Made by a program: the position numbers and the translations under genes | Shown here: positions 1 through 10,069 of the stretch, piece after piece | Layout: every line of letters begins with the position of its first letter | How positions within the stretch are numbered: position 1 is the first letter of the stretch | Origin: Guillardia theta CCMP2712 | Lineage: Eukaryota > Cryptophyceae > Pyrenomonadales > Geminigeraceae | Direction: 5' to 3' | Length of the DNA: 64,000 nt | Assembly: GCF_000315625.1 (NCBI RefSeq) | Contig: NW_005434626.1 | Coordinates: forward strand, 136,620-200,619 | Notes under the pieces: generated by a model | What the model was told of the DNA's origin: nothing | Database searches by the model: none | What the model saw: the letters and a program-made list of their open reading frames with translations, nothing else

Positions 1-186
1 CGTCATCGATACAGTGGGGGATCCTCGTTCTCGACGGCAGGTACCCTCCCCATCCTCATGGCCGCAAGATGAAGGGCGATATCCACATTCCTGGAATCCG
101 CGATCGAGGGTCCGAGCAGTACGAGGAACAAGCTAATCCTCCAGGCACACAGTCCACAGCGAGAAGCTGGGAGGGGAGGGAATGTA

Positions 187-1445
187 TAGGATTGACTGGC
201 AGAAGGTAAAAAGTGCCTCAAGCAAAACAAAGCAGGAACAAGCTAAACCTCCAGGCACACAGTCCACAGCGAGAAGCTGCACAAACACACACAAAACACA
301 AGCCCGAAAAGAACCAGCACTGCTGGCACCCAGACGCGGCAGCGCCAGCCCAAGCGCGAAGCCGCGCAGACTCAAGCAGCCTAAGGGTCAAGCAATCAAG
401 CACCAAGCAGCAGGAGCATGCAGGAGGAATAAAATCCCTTACACGCGATACCCGGAGGCAGCCGACTGACCACTGTCAGTCGAGACGTCCGCTGCCGCCA
501 CAAAGCGGGCGGCCGCGGACGGAGAAAGGGCAGCAAGGAGCCGGCGCTGCCCGGGGGTCCGCCTGGGGCAGCGGACGGAGGGAGGCTGGACACAGGAACA
601 CGGTACCGCTCGAGGTAGTCCTCCTCGCTAGCCTCCGAGTCAGCGGTAGCCGAGTCAGCGGTAGCCGCCCGTGACGGCGGCGACGCCGCGGCAATGCCCA
701 AGGACCGGCGTGACCCGACCGATGCCGGGGAGGAAGCAGGCGAGCTCGGACCAGCAGCAAGCACCCCAGTGGTGTCGAGCTCTCCGGAGGCACCCGACGT
801 CACAGTGAGGGACGGAGACGCCTCGCCAGCTCCGCGCCGATCGTCGGGGCCACTCGAAAGGGTGTCCCCCATCGGAGTCGAGACCTCCGGCGAAGACTCC
901 TCGGGCGACTCGACAAAGTCCGAGGAGGAGCTGTCCTGTGGCTCGAGAAGTGCTTGCGCCCGCAACGGCGTCATGCGCCTCGCACCAGACAAGAGCGCCT
1001 CCAGCGTCAGCTGCATGGTGAGGCGCTGATAGGTGGCGGCGCGTTTGCGAGCCAAGACCTCAGCAGCAGGTCCGTCATCAGGCACGAAGTGCCGACCAAA
1101 CGCCGCATCCTCAAGAGGCATTGAGCGCTGAGCAATGACAGGATGCAGGGTACCGTCCGTCGAGATGGCAAGAGGGATGAACGCTCGAGGAGGAGTAGTC
1201 ATGGCATATGCAGCGCGATGTTTGCGAATCTTCTCAGACGCTGCAACATGGAGGGCGTCGAGGTTGACCTCCCCCCACTTGGTCAGGTCGGCAGAGCTAC
1301 CAATGTAAGGGTGGACCAACGTCACGTCCGCCATCAAGCCCTCGTAGTTTTAGGTTGTTCCTGCTTTGTTTTGCTTGAGGCACTGTTTACCTTCTGCAAC
1401 TTTTTACCTTCTGCCAGTAAATCCTATGCTTGCCAGTAAATCCTA
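187..1445 (-). mobile_element. Mobile-element copy 1 with inverted ends
   Basis: The left end begins TAGGATTGACTGGCAGAAGG and continues through a run containing GTGCCTCAAGCAAAACAAAG. The right end carries the reverse complement of the same sequence, ending CTGCCAGTAAATCCTA (the last 19 bp are stuttered). TGTA stands on both outer sides (183-186 and 1446-1449) and is a candidate 4-bp target duplication. The interior holds one open frame on the minus strand. A family name cannot be assigned by eye: the inverted ends look like a DNA transposon, while the encoded protein resembles part of a retroelement polyprotein. A non-autonomous or chimeric element is possible. Confidence 0.6.
396..1334 (-). 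CDS. Element-encoded protein, retroelement endonuclease-like (copy 1)
   Basis: An open frame of about 312 codons starts at an ATG at 1334 and is the only long frame in the element. The first 130 residues have a D-x-T (ADVTLVHP), a spaced K..K..Y stretch (KIRKHRAAYAM) and then FIPLAISTDGTLHP. That order resembles the PD-(D/E)XK-like region found at the C-terminus of many protist and fungal retroelement polyproteins (D.T..P, K..KY, F.P...ET.G). The remaining 180 residues are Ser/Pro/Ala-rich low complexity ending in CMLLLLGA. No reverse-transcriptase motif is present, so if the resemblance is real this is a fragment. It may be only repeat-borne open frame rather than an expressed gene. Confidence 0.4.
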   Translation of the reverse strand: MADVTLVHPYIGSSADLTKWGEVNLDALHVAASEKIRKHRAAYAMTTPPRAFIPLAISTDGTLHPVIAQRSMPLEDAAFGRHFVPDDGPAAEVLARKRAATYQRLTMQLTLEALLSGARRMTPLRAQALLEPQDSSSSDFVESPEESSPEVSTPMGDTLSSGPDDRRGAGEASPSLTVTSGASGELDTTGVLAAGPSSPASSPASVGSRRSLGIAAASPPSRAATADSATADSEASEEDYLERYRVPVSSLPPSAAPGGPPGSAGSLLPFLRPRPPALWRQRTSRLTVVSRLPPGIACKGFYSSCMLLLLGA

Positions 1446-1510
1446 TGTACCTCGTACTGCTCGGACCCTCGATCGCGGATTCCAGGAATGTGGATATCGC
1501 CCTTCATCTT

Positions 1511-1532
1511 CTGCCAGTAAATCCTATGTCTT
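1511..1532 (-). mobile_element. 22-bp solo insertion of the element tip
   Basis: The other arm of the inverted repeat reads GCCCTTCATCTTGCGGCC without interruption. Here CTGCCAGTAAATCCTATGT stands between two copies of CTT. The insert is the outermost tip of the element, flanked by a 3-bp duplication, so the empty and filled sites can be compared directly within the window. Confidence 0.7.
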
Positions 1533-1552
1533 GCGGCCATGAGGATGGGAGG

Positions 1553-2046
1553 GTACCTGCCGTCGAGAACGAGGATCCCCCACTGTATCGATGACGCTCT
1601 GAAGACCAGCTTCGTTCAGCATCGACCGAATCGTACGAGTAAGGTTGTCATGCGCCGTGGGAAGCTTGGATGATCGGCGTTTGCAGGTCTGGAGATGATG
1701 TGCAGCAACGGAGGGATCGAGGAGGGTATAGGATTTACTGGCAGAAGGTAAAAAGTGCCTCAAGCAAAACAAAGCAGGAACAAGCTAAACCTCCAGGCAC
1801 ACAGTCCACAGCGAGAAGCTGCACAAACACACACAAAACACAAGCCCCAGTAATGATCCGTCTCACCTGCCGTCGAGAACGATGATCCCCCACTGTATCG
1901 ATGACGCTCTGAAGACCAGCTTCGTTGAGCATTGACCGAATCCTCCTCACCGAACTGAGTGCGAGTAAGGTTGTCTTGCGCCGTGGGAAGCTTGGAGGAT
2001 CGGCGTTTGCAGGTCTGGAGATGATGTGCAGCAACGGAAGGATCGA
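1553..2046. repeat. Direct repeat pair, about 175 bp, split by an element fragment
   Basis: The stretch at 1553-1722 (GTCGAGAACGAGGATCCCCC through GATGATGTGCAGCAACGG) recurs with a few substitutions and one 15-bp difference at 1868-2046. Between them lies a truncated element copy at 1728-1848. Conceptual minus-strand translation contains RSMLNEAGLQSVIDTVGD in both copies. No confident protein family was recognised; a decayed transposon gene is likely. Confidence 0.65.
1728..1848 (+). mobile_element. Truncated element fragment (left end only)
   Basis: It carries the tip TAGGATTTACTGGCAGAAGG and the adjoining module down to ACAAAACACAAGCCCC, then breaks off. It is inserted between the two members of the 175-bp direct repeat. 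Confidence 0.7.
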
Positions 2047-2159
2047 GCTCGCGCTGACATCCATCACATTCCGTCGGACACTGGCAGATCGGCATGCCAT
2101 GGAGATAGCAGTCGAGCATCTGAGCATAGCGGTGCGGGAAGGCCCTGAGGGGATAGCAA

Positions 2160-2287
2160 TGGATTTACTGGCAGAAGGTAAAAAGATACCCATAGGATTT
2201 ACTGGCAGAAGGTAAAAAGTGCCTCAAGCAAAACAAAGCAGGAACAAGCTGAACCGGCAGGCACACAGTCCACAGCGAGAAGCTGCA
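2160..2287 (+). mobile_element. Two stacked element tips, truncated
   Basis: One tip (TGGATTTACTGGCAGAAGG plus TAAAAAG) at 2160-2185 is followed at once by a second tip starting at 2193, which continues into the left module and ends near AGAAGCTGCA. This shows repeated insertion of the same end at nearly the same place, or terminal stuttering. Confidence 0.65.
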
Positions 2288-2426
2288 TGTGCCTCGTAGC
2301 TCGAGACTCGCATCGGAGAGTGGCCGCCGCTCAGAAGGAAGGCATAGGATTTACTGGCAGAAGGTAAAAAGTGCCTCAAGCAAAACAAAGCAGGAACAAG
2401 CTAAACCTCCAGGCACACAGTCCACA

Positions 2427-2455
2427 TACTTTCTGCCAGTAAATCCTAAACTACA
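2427..2455. mobile_element. 29-bp solo tip insertion inside copy 2
   Basis: Other copies read CAGTCCACAGCGAGAAG uninterrupted. Here TACTTTCTGCCAGTAAATCCTAAACT is inserted with ACA duplicated on both sides (2424-2426 and 2453-2455). This is the second independent tip insertion in the window with a 3-bp duplication, and it postdates the insertion or duplication of copy 2. Confidence 0.7.
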
Positions 2456-2580
2456 GCGAGAAGCTGCACAAACACACACAAAACACAAGCCCGAAAAGAA
2501 CCAGCACTGCTGGCACCCAGACGCGGCAGCGCCAGCCCAAGCGCGAAGCCGCGCAGACAAGCAGCCTAAGGGTCAAGCAA

Positions 2581-3546
2581 TCAAGCACCAAGCAGCAGGA
2601 GCATGCAGGAGGAATAAAATCCCTCACACGCGATACCCGGAGGCAGCCGACTGACCACTGTCAGTCGAGACGTCCGCTGCCGGCACAAAGCGGGCGGCCG
2701 CGGACGGAGAAAGGGCAGCCGCCGACAAGGAGCCGGCGCTGCCCGGGGGTCCGCCTGGGGCAGCGGACGGAGGGAGGCTGGACACAGGAACACGGTACCG
2801 CTCGAGGTAGTCCTCCTCGCTAGCCTCCGAGTCAGCGGTAGCCGAGTCAGCGGTAGCCGCCCGTGACGGCGGCGACGCCGCGGCAATGCCCAAGGACCGG
2901 CGTGACCCGACCGATGCCGGGGAGGAAGCAGGCGAGCTCGGACCAGCAGCAAGCACCCCACGGTGGTGTCGAGCTCTCCGGAGGCACCCGACGTCACAGT
3001 GAGGGACGGAGACGCCTCGCCAGCTCCGCGCCGATCGTCGGGGCCACTCGAAGGGTGTCCCCCATCGGAGTCGGAGACCTCCGGCGAAGACTCCTCGGGC
3101 GACTCGACAAAGTCCGAGGAGGAGCTGTCCTGTGGCTCGAGAAGTGCTTGCGCCCGCAAGGGCGTCATGCGCCTCGCACCAGACAAGAGCGCTTCCAGCG
3201 TCAGCTGCATGGTGAGGCGCTGATAGGTGGCGGCGCGTTTGCGAGCCAAGACCTCAGCAGCACAAACGCCGCATCCTCAAGAGGCATCGAGCGCTGAGCA
3301 ATGATGTCCGCGAGATACCAGATGAAGCGGAGGGTGTCCGGGATGCAGGGTACCGTCCGTCGAGATGGCAAGAGGGATGAACGCTCGAGGAGGAGTAGTC
3401 ATGGCATATGCAGCGCGATGTTTGCGAATCTTCTCAGACGCTGCAACATGGAGGGCGTCGAGGTTGACCTCCCCCCACTTGGTCAGGTCGGCAGAGCTAC
3501 CAATGTAAGGGATGTAAGGGTGGACCAACGTCACGTCCGCCATCAA
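2581..3546 (-). pseudogene. Broken copy of the element-encoded protein
   Basis: The N-terminal part (3277-3546) matches copy 1 through FIPLAISTDGTLHP, then diverges and stops. The middle and C-terminal parts resume near 3249 as RKRAATYQRLTMQLTLEALL and switch frame at least twice before the shared CMLLLLGA end. Compared with the intact frame at 396-1334 this copy carries an internal duplication, a replaced segment and frameshifts, so it is called a pseudogene of that frame. Confidence 0.6.
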
Positions 3547-4081
3547 GCCCTGCTTTGTTTTGCTTGAGGCACTTTTTACCTTCTGCCAGTACTCCCATCC
3601 TCATGGCCGCAAAAAGAAGGGGGATATTCACATCCCTGGGATCCGAGATCAAGTACTAACAGACAGCCGTCTCGATCGAGTCCGAACTGAATCGCTCGAG
3701 GGTGAGACGAGAGGAAGTGCTGGTCAAGAGATGAGCGAATCGCTGCCAACGCAAGCTTCGTCGCGAGTCGAAGGTTTGCGAACCCGATACTCCTCGACGA
3801 ATGGCCGCCGCAGGGCAGGAATAAGAAGATCTGGCATCCGGCCAAGAAGGACCCCTTGGAGGATATGCAGAGCTTCAAAGCTGCAGGATGCTGCCGCAGC
3901 AGCTGCTGCTCAGTGCTGAGGTGGCTGCCGCCGCCGTTGCTGCTTCTGCCGTTGTCGCCGCCTGCTGGGGTGGTTGCAGCTGCTCCGACTCAGGGCCTGC
4001 GCCGCGGCTGCTGCTGTGGGAGAGACGACGGCTGTAGGTTCCGTCGGACAATGGATTTGCTGGCAGAGGGTTCCGAGAGGC

Positions 4082-4310
4082 AGTACGGATTTACTGGCAG
4101 AAGGTAAAAAGTGCCTCAAGCAAAACAAAGCAGGAACAAGCTAAACCTCCAGGCACACAGTCCACAGCGAGAAGCTGCTCAAACACACACAAAACACAAG
4201 CCCGAAAAGAACCAGCACTGCTGGCACCCAGACGCGGCACCGCCAGCCCAAGCGCGAAGCCGCGCAGACAAGCAGCCGAAGGGTCAGGCAATCAAGCAAC
4301 AACCGAGGTG
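4082..4310 (+). mobile_element. Element left-module fragment 3
   Basis: The tip GGATTTACTGGCAGAAGG is followed by the left module (GTGCCTCAAGCAAAACAAAG through CAAGCAGCCGAAGGGTCAGG). A related tip-like sequence, GGATTTGCTGGCAGAGGG, lies just upstream at 4051. The fragment stops where GC-rich alanine-codon DNA begins. Confidence 0.7.
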
Positions 4311-4456
4311 ACCGCCGAAGTTCAGGCTGCTGCTGCTGTTGCGGCTGTTGCGGCGGCTGCCGGGGCGGCCAGTGTCCTTGGGGCGGTGGAGGCTGCCGCG
4401 CCCCCTCAGGTTGCCTCAGGCTTCTTCCCATGAGTTTCTGCAGCACTGGGCAGATA

Positions 4457-4700
4457 GGAAAAGTGCCTCAAGCAAAACAAAGCAGGAACAAGCTGAACCG
4501 GCAGGCACACAGTCCACAGCGAGAAGCTGCACAATCACACACAAAACACAAGCCCGAAAAGAACCAGCACTGCTGGCAACCAGACGCGGCCGGGCATCGC
4601 CAGCCCAAGCGCGAAGCCGCGCAGACAAGCAGCCGAAGGGACCTGGCAAGCAATCAAGCAACAAGCAGCAGGAGCAGTAGGAGCATGCAGGAGGAATAAA
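4457..4700 (+). mobile_element. Element left-module fragment 4
   Basis: It lacks the outer tip but carries the module from AAGTGCCTCAAGCAAAACAA to GGAGGAATAAAATCCCTTAG with small insertions. It marks the right-hand limit of the repeat nest. Confidence 0.7.
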
Positions 4701-4739
4701 ATCCCTTAGACGCGAATAAGCCTTGAAGACAAGTCAGCC

Positions 4740-5361
4740 AAAGGACCCGGGCTGCCTCGGCCCGGCGCCAGGCCGGGCTCAGAGCTCAAGCCTTGAAGGC
4801 TTCACTGAACTCGGCCGGCCCGGCGGCGCCAGTCGGAGGTCCTAGGGTGGTGCTAGCGGCGGTATTATGTGTTGCTATGAGCACGCTGCGAGTCAGTGGT
4901 CCTATGACCAATATAGGGCCCTCGGTACTGACATAGTGCTATGACCCGGTCATAACCCCCACCGTTCAAAAGTACATCGTAAACTTCGTATTTTCAAAGG
5001 ATTCAAATTTTGTCAATATGATTTGAATATAGATATGAAAAAACGGTGGTAACATTTCAAGTCTAATAAGATACATCACAAACCAGGGGACAGGAAATCG
5101 GTAGGGAAGTTTCAAGGGGTGGGGGCAGGGACTCGAACGGAATGTTGAGGGTGGGTGGGTGGAGAGTACCCAGGTTTTAATGTTTGCAGTACCGGACAAA
5201 ACGAAGACAGAGGGGTGGGGGTCATGAAAAATGGGGGTAAGCAAAAGGCCGAGGGTACTTAAGTTGTGGGGTTGAAGGGTGGTCGCGGGGCCCGACTTGA
5301 AATGCACGGGCGGGGATGAAGTAAAGAAGAAGAAGGAGGGGTGAAGAGGAAGAGGAGGAGC
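4740..5361. promoter_or_regulatory. Tripartite 5' flank of the voltage-sensing phosphatase gene
   Basis: A GC-rich island with CGGCCCGG and CAGTCGG words (4740-4960) is followed by an AT-rich patch containing TCAAATTTTGTCAA (about 5004), then several G runs (GGGGTGGGGGCAGGG near 5117, GGGTGGGTGGGTGG near 5149, GGGGTGGGGGTCATG near 5211). The start codon lies just downstream. The same three parts recur at other gene starts in the window. A promoter role is inferred. Confidence 0.45.
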
Positions 5362-8343
5362 ATGACCAGTCGATCTCTCCCTTCTGCTCTCACTTCCAAG
5401 GTTGACTCCAGATCTGAAAGTCCCTCACAATCGCGCCATAGCCTTGAAAGCCATGCAAGCAGTAGGGCAACACGATGGCGGTCATCAATCGACTCTTACA
5501 ACCTGGAAGACTGTCCTTCGTTTATACAAGCTCTTCGCAGCGTTCCAGCAAGAGACATCTGTGCAGCAACTCAAATCCCGCGCATTATAAGCAACATGTC
5601 CATCATCGACGTTCTGAGAGAGTTCGAAAGAGGAGAAACGGTGATAGCGCGAAAGATCCCTTCGTCGCATGACACAGAGGTACACGCTGAGGATGTCTTG
5701 TGGTCACGGCAAAATTTCATGGAGGTTTGCTTTACAAGCCAGAGATCGTTCTTGGACACAGTGGCAACCATCTTTTCGGCCGTACAGCCACTTCCGACTG
5801 TCAGCGACTCTGACACGCTGGATAATGTTTTCTTCACGATGCTCCAGTACGGAGTGAGTGAGGTTGGGGTGGTCAGCTCGAATGGTAATATTGTAGGATT
5901 GATACATTTTCGAGAGTTTTTTCAGTATATTCTTGCACAGGTTGAAGAAGATTTGCCGAACTTGGAAAAGAAGGCACAAGATAAGTTTTCGGAAGTAGAA
6001 GAGCAGGACTCTTTGAAGGCAGTGAAGACACTTCGAGGAGGAGCCGGAATCTTAAGTGGCCTCGAAGCAATCAAGAGCAAGTATCAAACGAAAGAGTTTG
6101 GACGAGTTCAGCATGCTGCCCAGCAGTGGGTGGAAGCCGCGTGGACAGAGCTTTTGATTCTGACGCTTGTCTGTCTGGATTTCTCTTGTACAGTCGTCGA
6201 GTTGTCAACGAATGAAAACGAGGGCTCATACAATTCTCCTCTGAATGTCGTCACCGGTTGTATTCTCCTTGTTTACACGTTTGAAGCAAGCGTGAGAGTC
6301 TACGGATATCGACTTTCATTGCTTTGGCGCATTTTAGATCTTTTCGATCTTATTATCATTGTGGCTTCAGTAACGGTGTTTATTCTCGTGATTTCATCAA
6401 CATTTGGGCGGCGAGCAACTACTTTCACCTTTGCAAGAATTTTAAGATGCTTGCGCTTGGTCAAAATATTCAGAAGGCTGAGGAAAACGATCCTTTCATC
6501 AAAGACTCGCTATCAAAAGGATGGATTCAATCTCGACTTGGCGTACATAACACCCACATGCATCGCGATGTCACTTCCTGCAGTTGGAACTGAAGCAATC
6601 TTTGCAAATTCTCTTGAGGAGGTTCAAAGGTTCTTCTACTTGAAGCACCCTGCCAATCATCTCATCTTCAATGTCTGCTCTGAAAGATCTTATGATGCCA
6701 GGTTGTTTGGAAACAGAGTGGAAAGGATTCCGACAGTGAATCATAATCCTCCCCTCCTCTCGCAGATTGTTTCCTTCCTGGAGCACACGGCATCGTATCT
6801 CGAAGATGACTCAAATCACGTGGTTGCGGTCCACTGCAGGAACGGAAAGGGGAGGACAGCTGTGATGGTTTGTGCCTGGCTGGTTTACTGCAAATTCTCT
6901 CCGAATGTCAACGATGCCATGGAGTGGTTCGCATGGAAACGACTTAGGAAATCCAGCCTTCTTCATGGAGATGAGCAGATCTTAACCCCAAGTCAGCTCC
7001 GTTACCTCAACTATGTGCAAGTCATGTGTGAGAACGGCCAGTTCGAAACCCGAGGTCTTACAATAGAGTCAATCTCCATCTCCTCATGCCCTCGAGTGGA
7101 TCTTAGCGGAAATTGCAACATCTGGTTCAGCATCGAAGAATGTCAAAACGAAGTTTTCAACTCAAGCAAAGTGATGGGAGTGAAGAGCATGTCGCAGAAA
7201 GACTCAAACACTGTGTTCGAGGGCATCAAGACGACTGTCGCAGAGGATGTTCGAATCACCTTCTACGACAGAGATCAGGCATCCCAGACTGACCGGATCA
7301 TCTTCTACACCTGCTTTCATACAGCCTTCGCTCCTGGCTCGAAGTTGGAGATTTCTAAAGACTTTCTCGACATGGCATGTGTAGACAAAGGCAATGCCAT
7401 CTTTGACTCGGACTTCAAGATCTCCATCTTGTTCAAGCACAACGACAGAGAGCTTCCTGTGCCAGTTAGAAAACTTCGAAAGATCAGCCAGCAACTGCAG
7501 GCAGTCGCGTTAAAACAACGTGGCAGGACAGCAGCTTCGTCTGCGGTTGGTGTCTTGAACGCGATTACTGTAGAAGGAGGAACAGACGGAGAGTACAACC
7601 TGGGAGATGCGAAGCTCAAGGTGGACGAATTCTCTCTCGCACCTTTTGACGACTCCTTGTGTGTCGCCTCCGATCCTAAGGTCAGCCACGAGACCGTCAG
7701 GCTCTTCGCATTCGCAGGCAGCACCGTGCCGAGCCACGCTCAGTCGAAGAGGCTTGTGAGCCACTACCGAGGGAGCGAGAAGGAAGGTATCGAGATCTCT
7801 CACCTCCTCACTGGCGCTGGGCTGGCCAACCGCCTACGACGGACAGCGAGGCATGCTGTGTCAGGGAACAAGCGGCGGTTTGTAGAGGACGATTTCGACC
7901 TCGACCTGACCTACATCACACCGCGTCTCATCGCCATGGGCTTCCCGTCTAAGGGAGTGGAGGGCGCGTACCGCAATTCGTCGGACGAGGTCTACCGTTT
8001 CTTCCAGCAGCGTCACTCCGCTCACTTTCGCATCATCAACTTATGCTCCGAACGCGCTTACCGCCTCGACTTGTTCCATGGCAGCGTCGCACGATATCCA
8101 TTCCCAGACCACAACCCCCCGCCAATGGAGCTGATCCTCCCTTGCTGCATGCACATCCATCGCTTTCTCCAAGACGACCAAGACAACGTGGTGGCGGTTC
8201 ACTGCAAGGCTGGGAAGGGACGGACCGGCCTCATAATTGTCGCTTACCTGATGTTCGGAGGGCTGGCAAGAGTGAGTCCTTGTTGCCGTGCGGGGGCATG
8301 AGATGAGATGAGAGAGGGATACTGCCTGTCTATGTTGTTATGG

Positions 8344-8374
<31 letters not shown>

Positions 8375-10069
8375 CAGTGCTCCTGCTCCTGCTCCTGCTG
8401 CTGTTGCTCCTCCTCCTATTGTTGCAGCGCTGGTAGTGGAGGGTTGATTCTGACATGAGGCTGTAGAGCGCAAGGATGGCGCGGATCTACTACGACACGA
8501 CTCGGACTCATGACGGGAAAGGGCTTACCATCATCTCACAGGTGAAGTCAAGGCGAACAACCTGAGCTGAGGCGATGATGACAATTCGCGTTTCAGATCC
8601 GCTACGTCCACTACTTCGAGGAGCAGCTGAGGCGAATCAAAGCAGGAGAGGTTCACAGCTACACGGAGACGAAGAGCCCAGCAGTGATGCTGAAGATGCT
8701 TCGCTTCAATTCAATCCCTCACTTTTCTCGCGATGGAGGGTGAGGAAACTGCTAGGCCTGCAGTCGTTTGACATGCAGCAGGTGTGCTCCTTCCTTCAAC
8801 GTATTCGTTGTGAATGAGCGAGACCACGAGGTCTACAAGATTTTTTCGACCAAAGAGAAGGGAAAGGTCGAGCATCTGAAGCCTTCTGTGAAGGTCTGAT
8901 CACCGATACAATTCTCACTCCTCCTTTCTCCTCTCACCACCGCCTTGCAGCGATGGGAGTATAGTTTCCCCGAGGGAGGACTGCGAGTAGCCGGCGATCT
9001 TGAGTTCGAGTTTTGGGATCAAGACACCTTCTCGAATCGGCGGTCTGCCTGTCGTCATTCTCCTCCTGCTGACACTCATGGCCAGTATGATGCATTTCTG
9101 GATCCACACTCACTTCATGAGCCGCCCTGCCTCTGAAATGTCCGGCAAGGCTCGACAACTCAGCCCCGACGAGTGCGCGAGCCTTAAACTTGAAGTCCAA
9201 GTCTCTTTTACCTCCCATGCTCGCTCGTCTCACTGTATGCAGGAAAATGTCAAGTGCTGGTGCTTGAGCCTGTCAAAACACGAGATTGACCAAGCGGCTC
9301 GTGACAAGAAACATGTTCACTTCGATGAAGACTTTAAGGTATTCTGCTGATGGTGGTGGTGGTTCTGCTCCACCACCACCACCACCACCACCTCCTCCTC
9401 CTCCTCCTCCTCCTCCGTGCTCTGCTCGCATTTAGCTGCTAGTATACTCTTCCTTGTCCTCCTTGTTCTCCTCGCTGTGACTCTCTGTGCTCTGCGTCAG
9501 ATTTGACGAGGGAATAATGCAGGTCGATGTGATTTTCATGGAGCTTGCTGGTGAGAAAGGAACGGGTCAGCTGCTCAAAGACGCCGAGCAGACAGCCATG
9601 AGCAAGGGAATGAAGATGAGGATGCATGGGAATCTTTATCTTGAGCGAGAGCTCTACAAGAAGCATTGCTTGGAGAAATGTGTAATTGGTGAGACATCTC
9701 CCTTGATCTTAACTCTTTGCCTGTATCTTGTTGCTGTCCTCACCGTGACTGTTTCTCTGTCCGTGACTGTATCTGATCGCTTCGCAGGTGAAACTCCGAC
9801 TCTCTTCGAGACCTGGTTGCTTCAAAGCCAACAAGACACTGAAATCTTCGGCTCTCAACAGATTGCAACCGAATTGCGCGACGATCTTGAACCAGGCGTA
9901 GGTGAGCGATGAGCTTCGTCTGCCCTCTCGTCTCTCATCATTTTTATCAGATTCGTCCATTAACGGCAGGTTTGACACCGACAGCGAGGTCGATCATGAG
10001 CCTCTGAACCAGCGCGACATGTCCCTCGCGAGTCTGGCCACGAGAGAAGACGAGGAGGGTGAGAGTTGA
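5362..10069 (+). CDS. CBS-voltage-sensor protein with two PTEN-C2 modules
   Basis: Membrane phosphoinositide phosphatase controlled by voltage (family knowledge of VSP/TPTE). The first exon runs from the ATG at 5362 to a donor at about 8273; later exons lie at 8467-8541, 8597-8739, 8782-8893, 8951-9046 and on to about 10069. Domains in order: a CBS-like pair (about residues 70-195); voltage sensor S1-S4 (about 255-375), with S4 ARILRCLRLVKIFRRLRK showing basic residues every third position; PTEN-type phosphatase 1 (about 387-560) with HCRNGKGRTA; C2 domain (about 563-693); linker; phosphatase 2 (about 840-1020) with HCKAGKGRTG and PDHNPP; second C2 domain in the small exons (MMHFWIHTHFM, then SLSKHEIDQAARDK matching the PTEN C2 end). 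Ordinary VSPs have one phosphatase-C2 unit. In the first unit the WPD-loop Asp is Asn. The exact 3' end is less certain than the rest. Confidence 0.85.
8340..8420 (+). repeat. (CTCCTG)n microsatellite in intron 1
   Basis: An interrupted CTCCTG/CTGCTC tract fills most of the first intron of the tandem phosphatase gene. It is one of several such tracts in the introns of this window. Confidence 0.8.

Larger units (their letters stand above)
1..1596. repeat. Large inverted-repeat structure around element copy 1
   Basis: Positions 1-125 recur as the reverse complement at 1449-1596, differing by an indel in a C run and by a short insertion at 1511-1532. The arms flank the first complete copy of the inverted-ended element (187-1445). 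The left arm may continue beyond the window start. The palindromic layout suggests insertion into, or rearrangement around, an older repeat; no function is claimed. Confidence 0.75.
2345..3591 (-). mobile_element. Mobile-element copy 2, right end truncated
   Basis: This is a second long copy, closely similar to 187-1445. Its left end begins TAGGATTTACTGGCAGAAGG. Its right end stops within CTTCTGCCAGTA and then joins CTCCCATCCTCATGGCCGC, a diverged copy of the sequence flanking copy 1 (near position 50). The minus-strand frame is broken relative to copy 1: an extra PYI tandem near the N-terminus, a replaced stretch around 3250-3345, and frame changes near 2960 and 2700. It is interpreted as a decaying sister copy. 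Confidence 0.65.

Noticed and set aside
182-674. Plus-strand frames over the element left module
   Set aside because: The same module is repeated many times and is truncated at random points; the only frame spanning a complete copy is on the minus strand.
1600-1700. Minus-strand RSMLNEAGLQSVIDTVGD as a copia-type integrase remnant
   Set aside because: It resembles the RSML..AGL stretch of copia polyproteins, but neighbouring integrase motifs are missing in both repeat copies.
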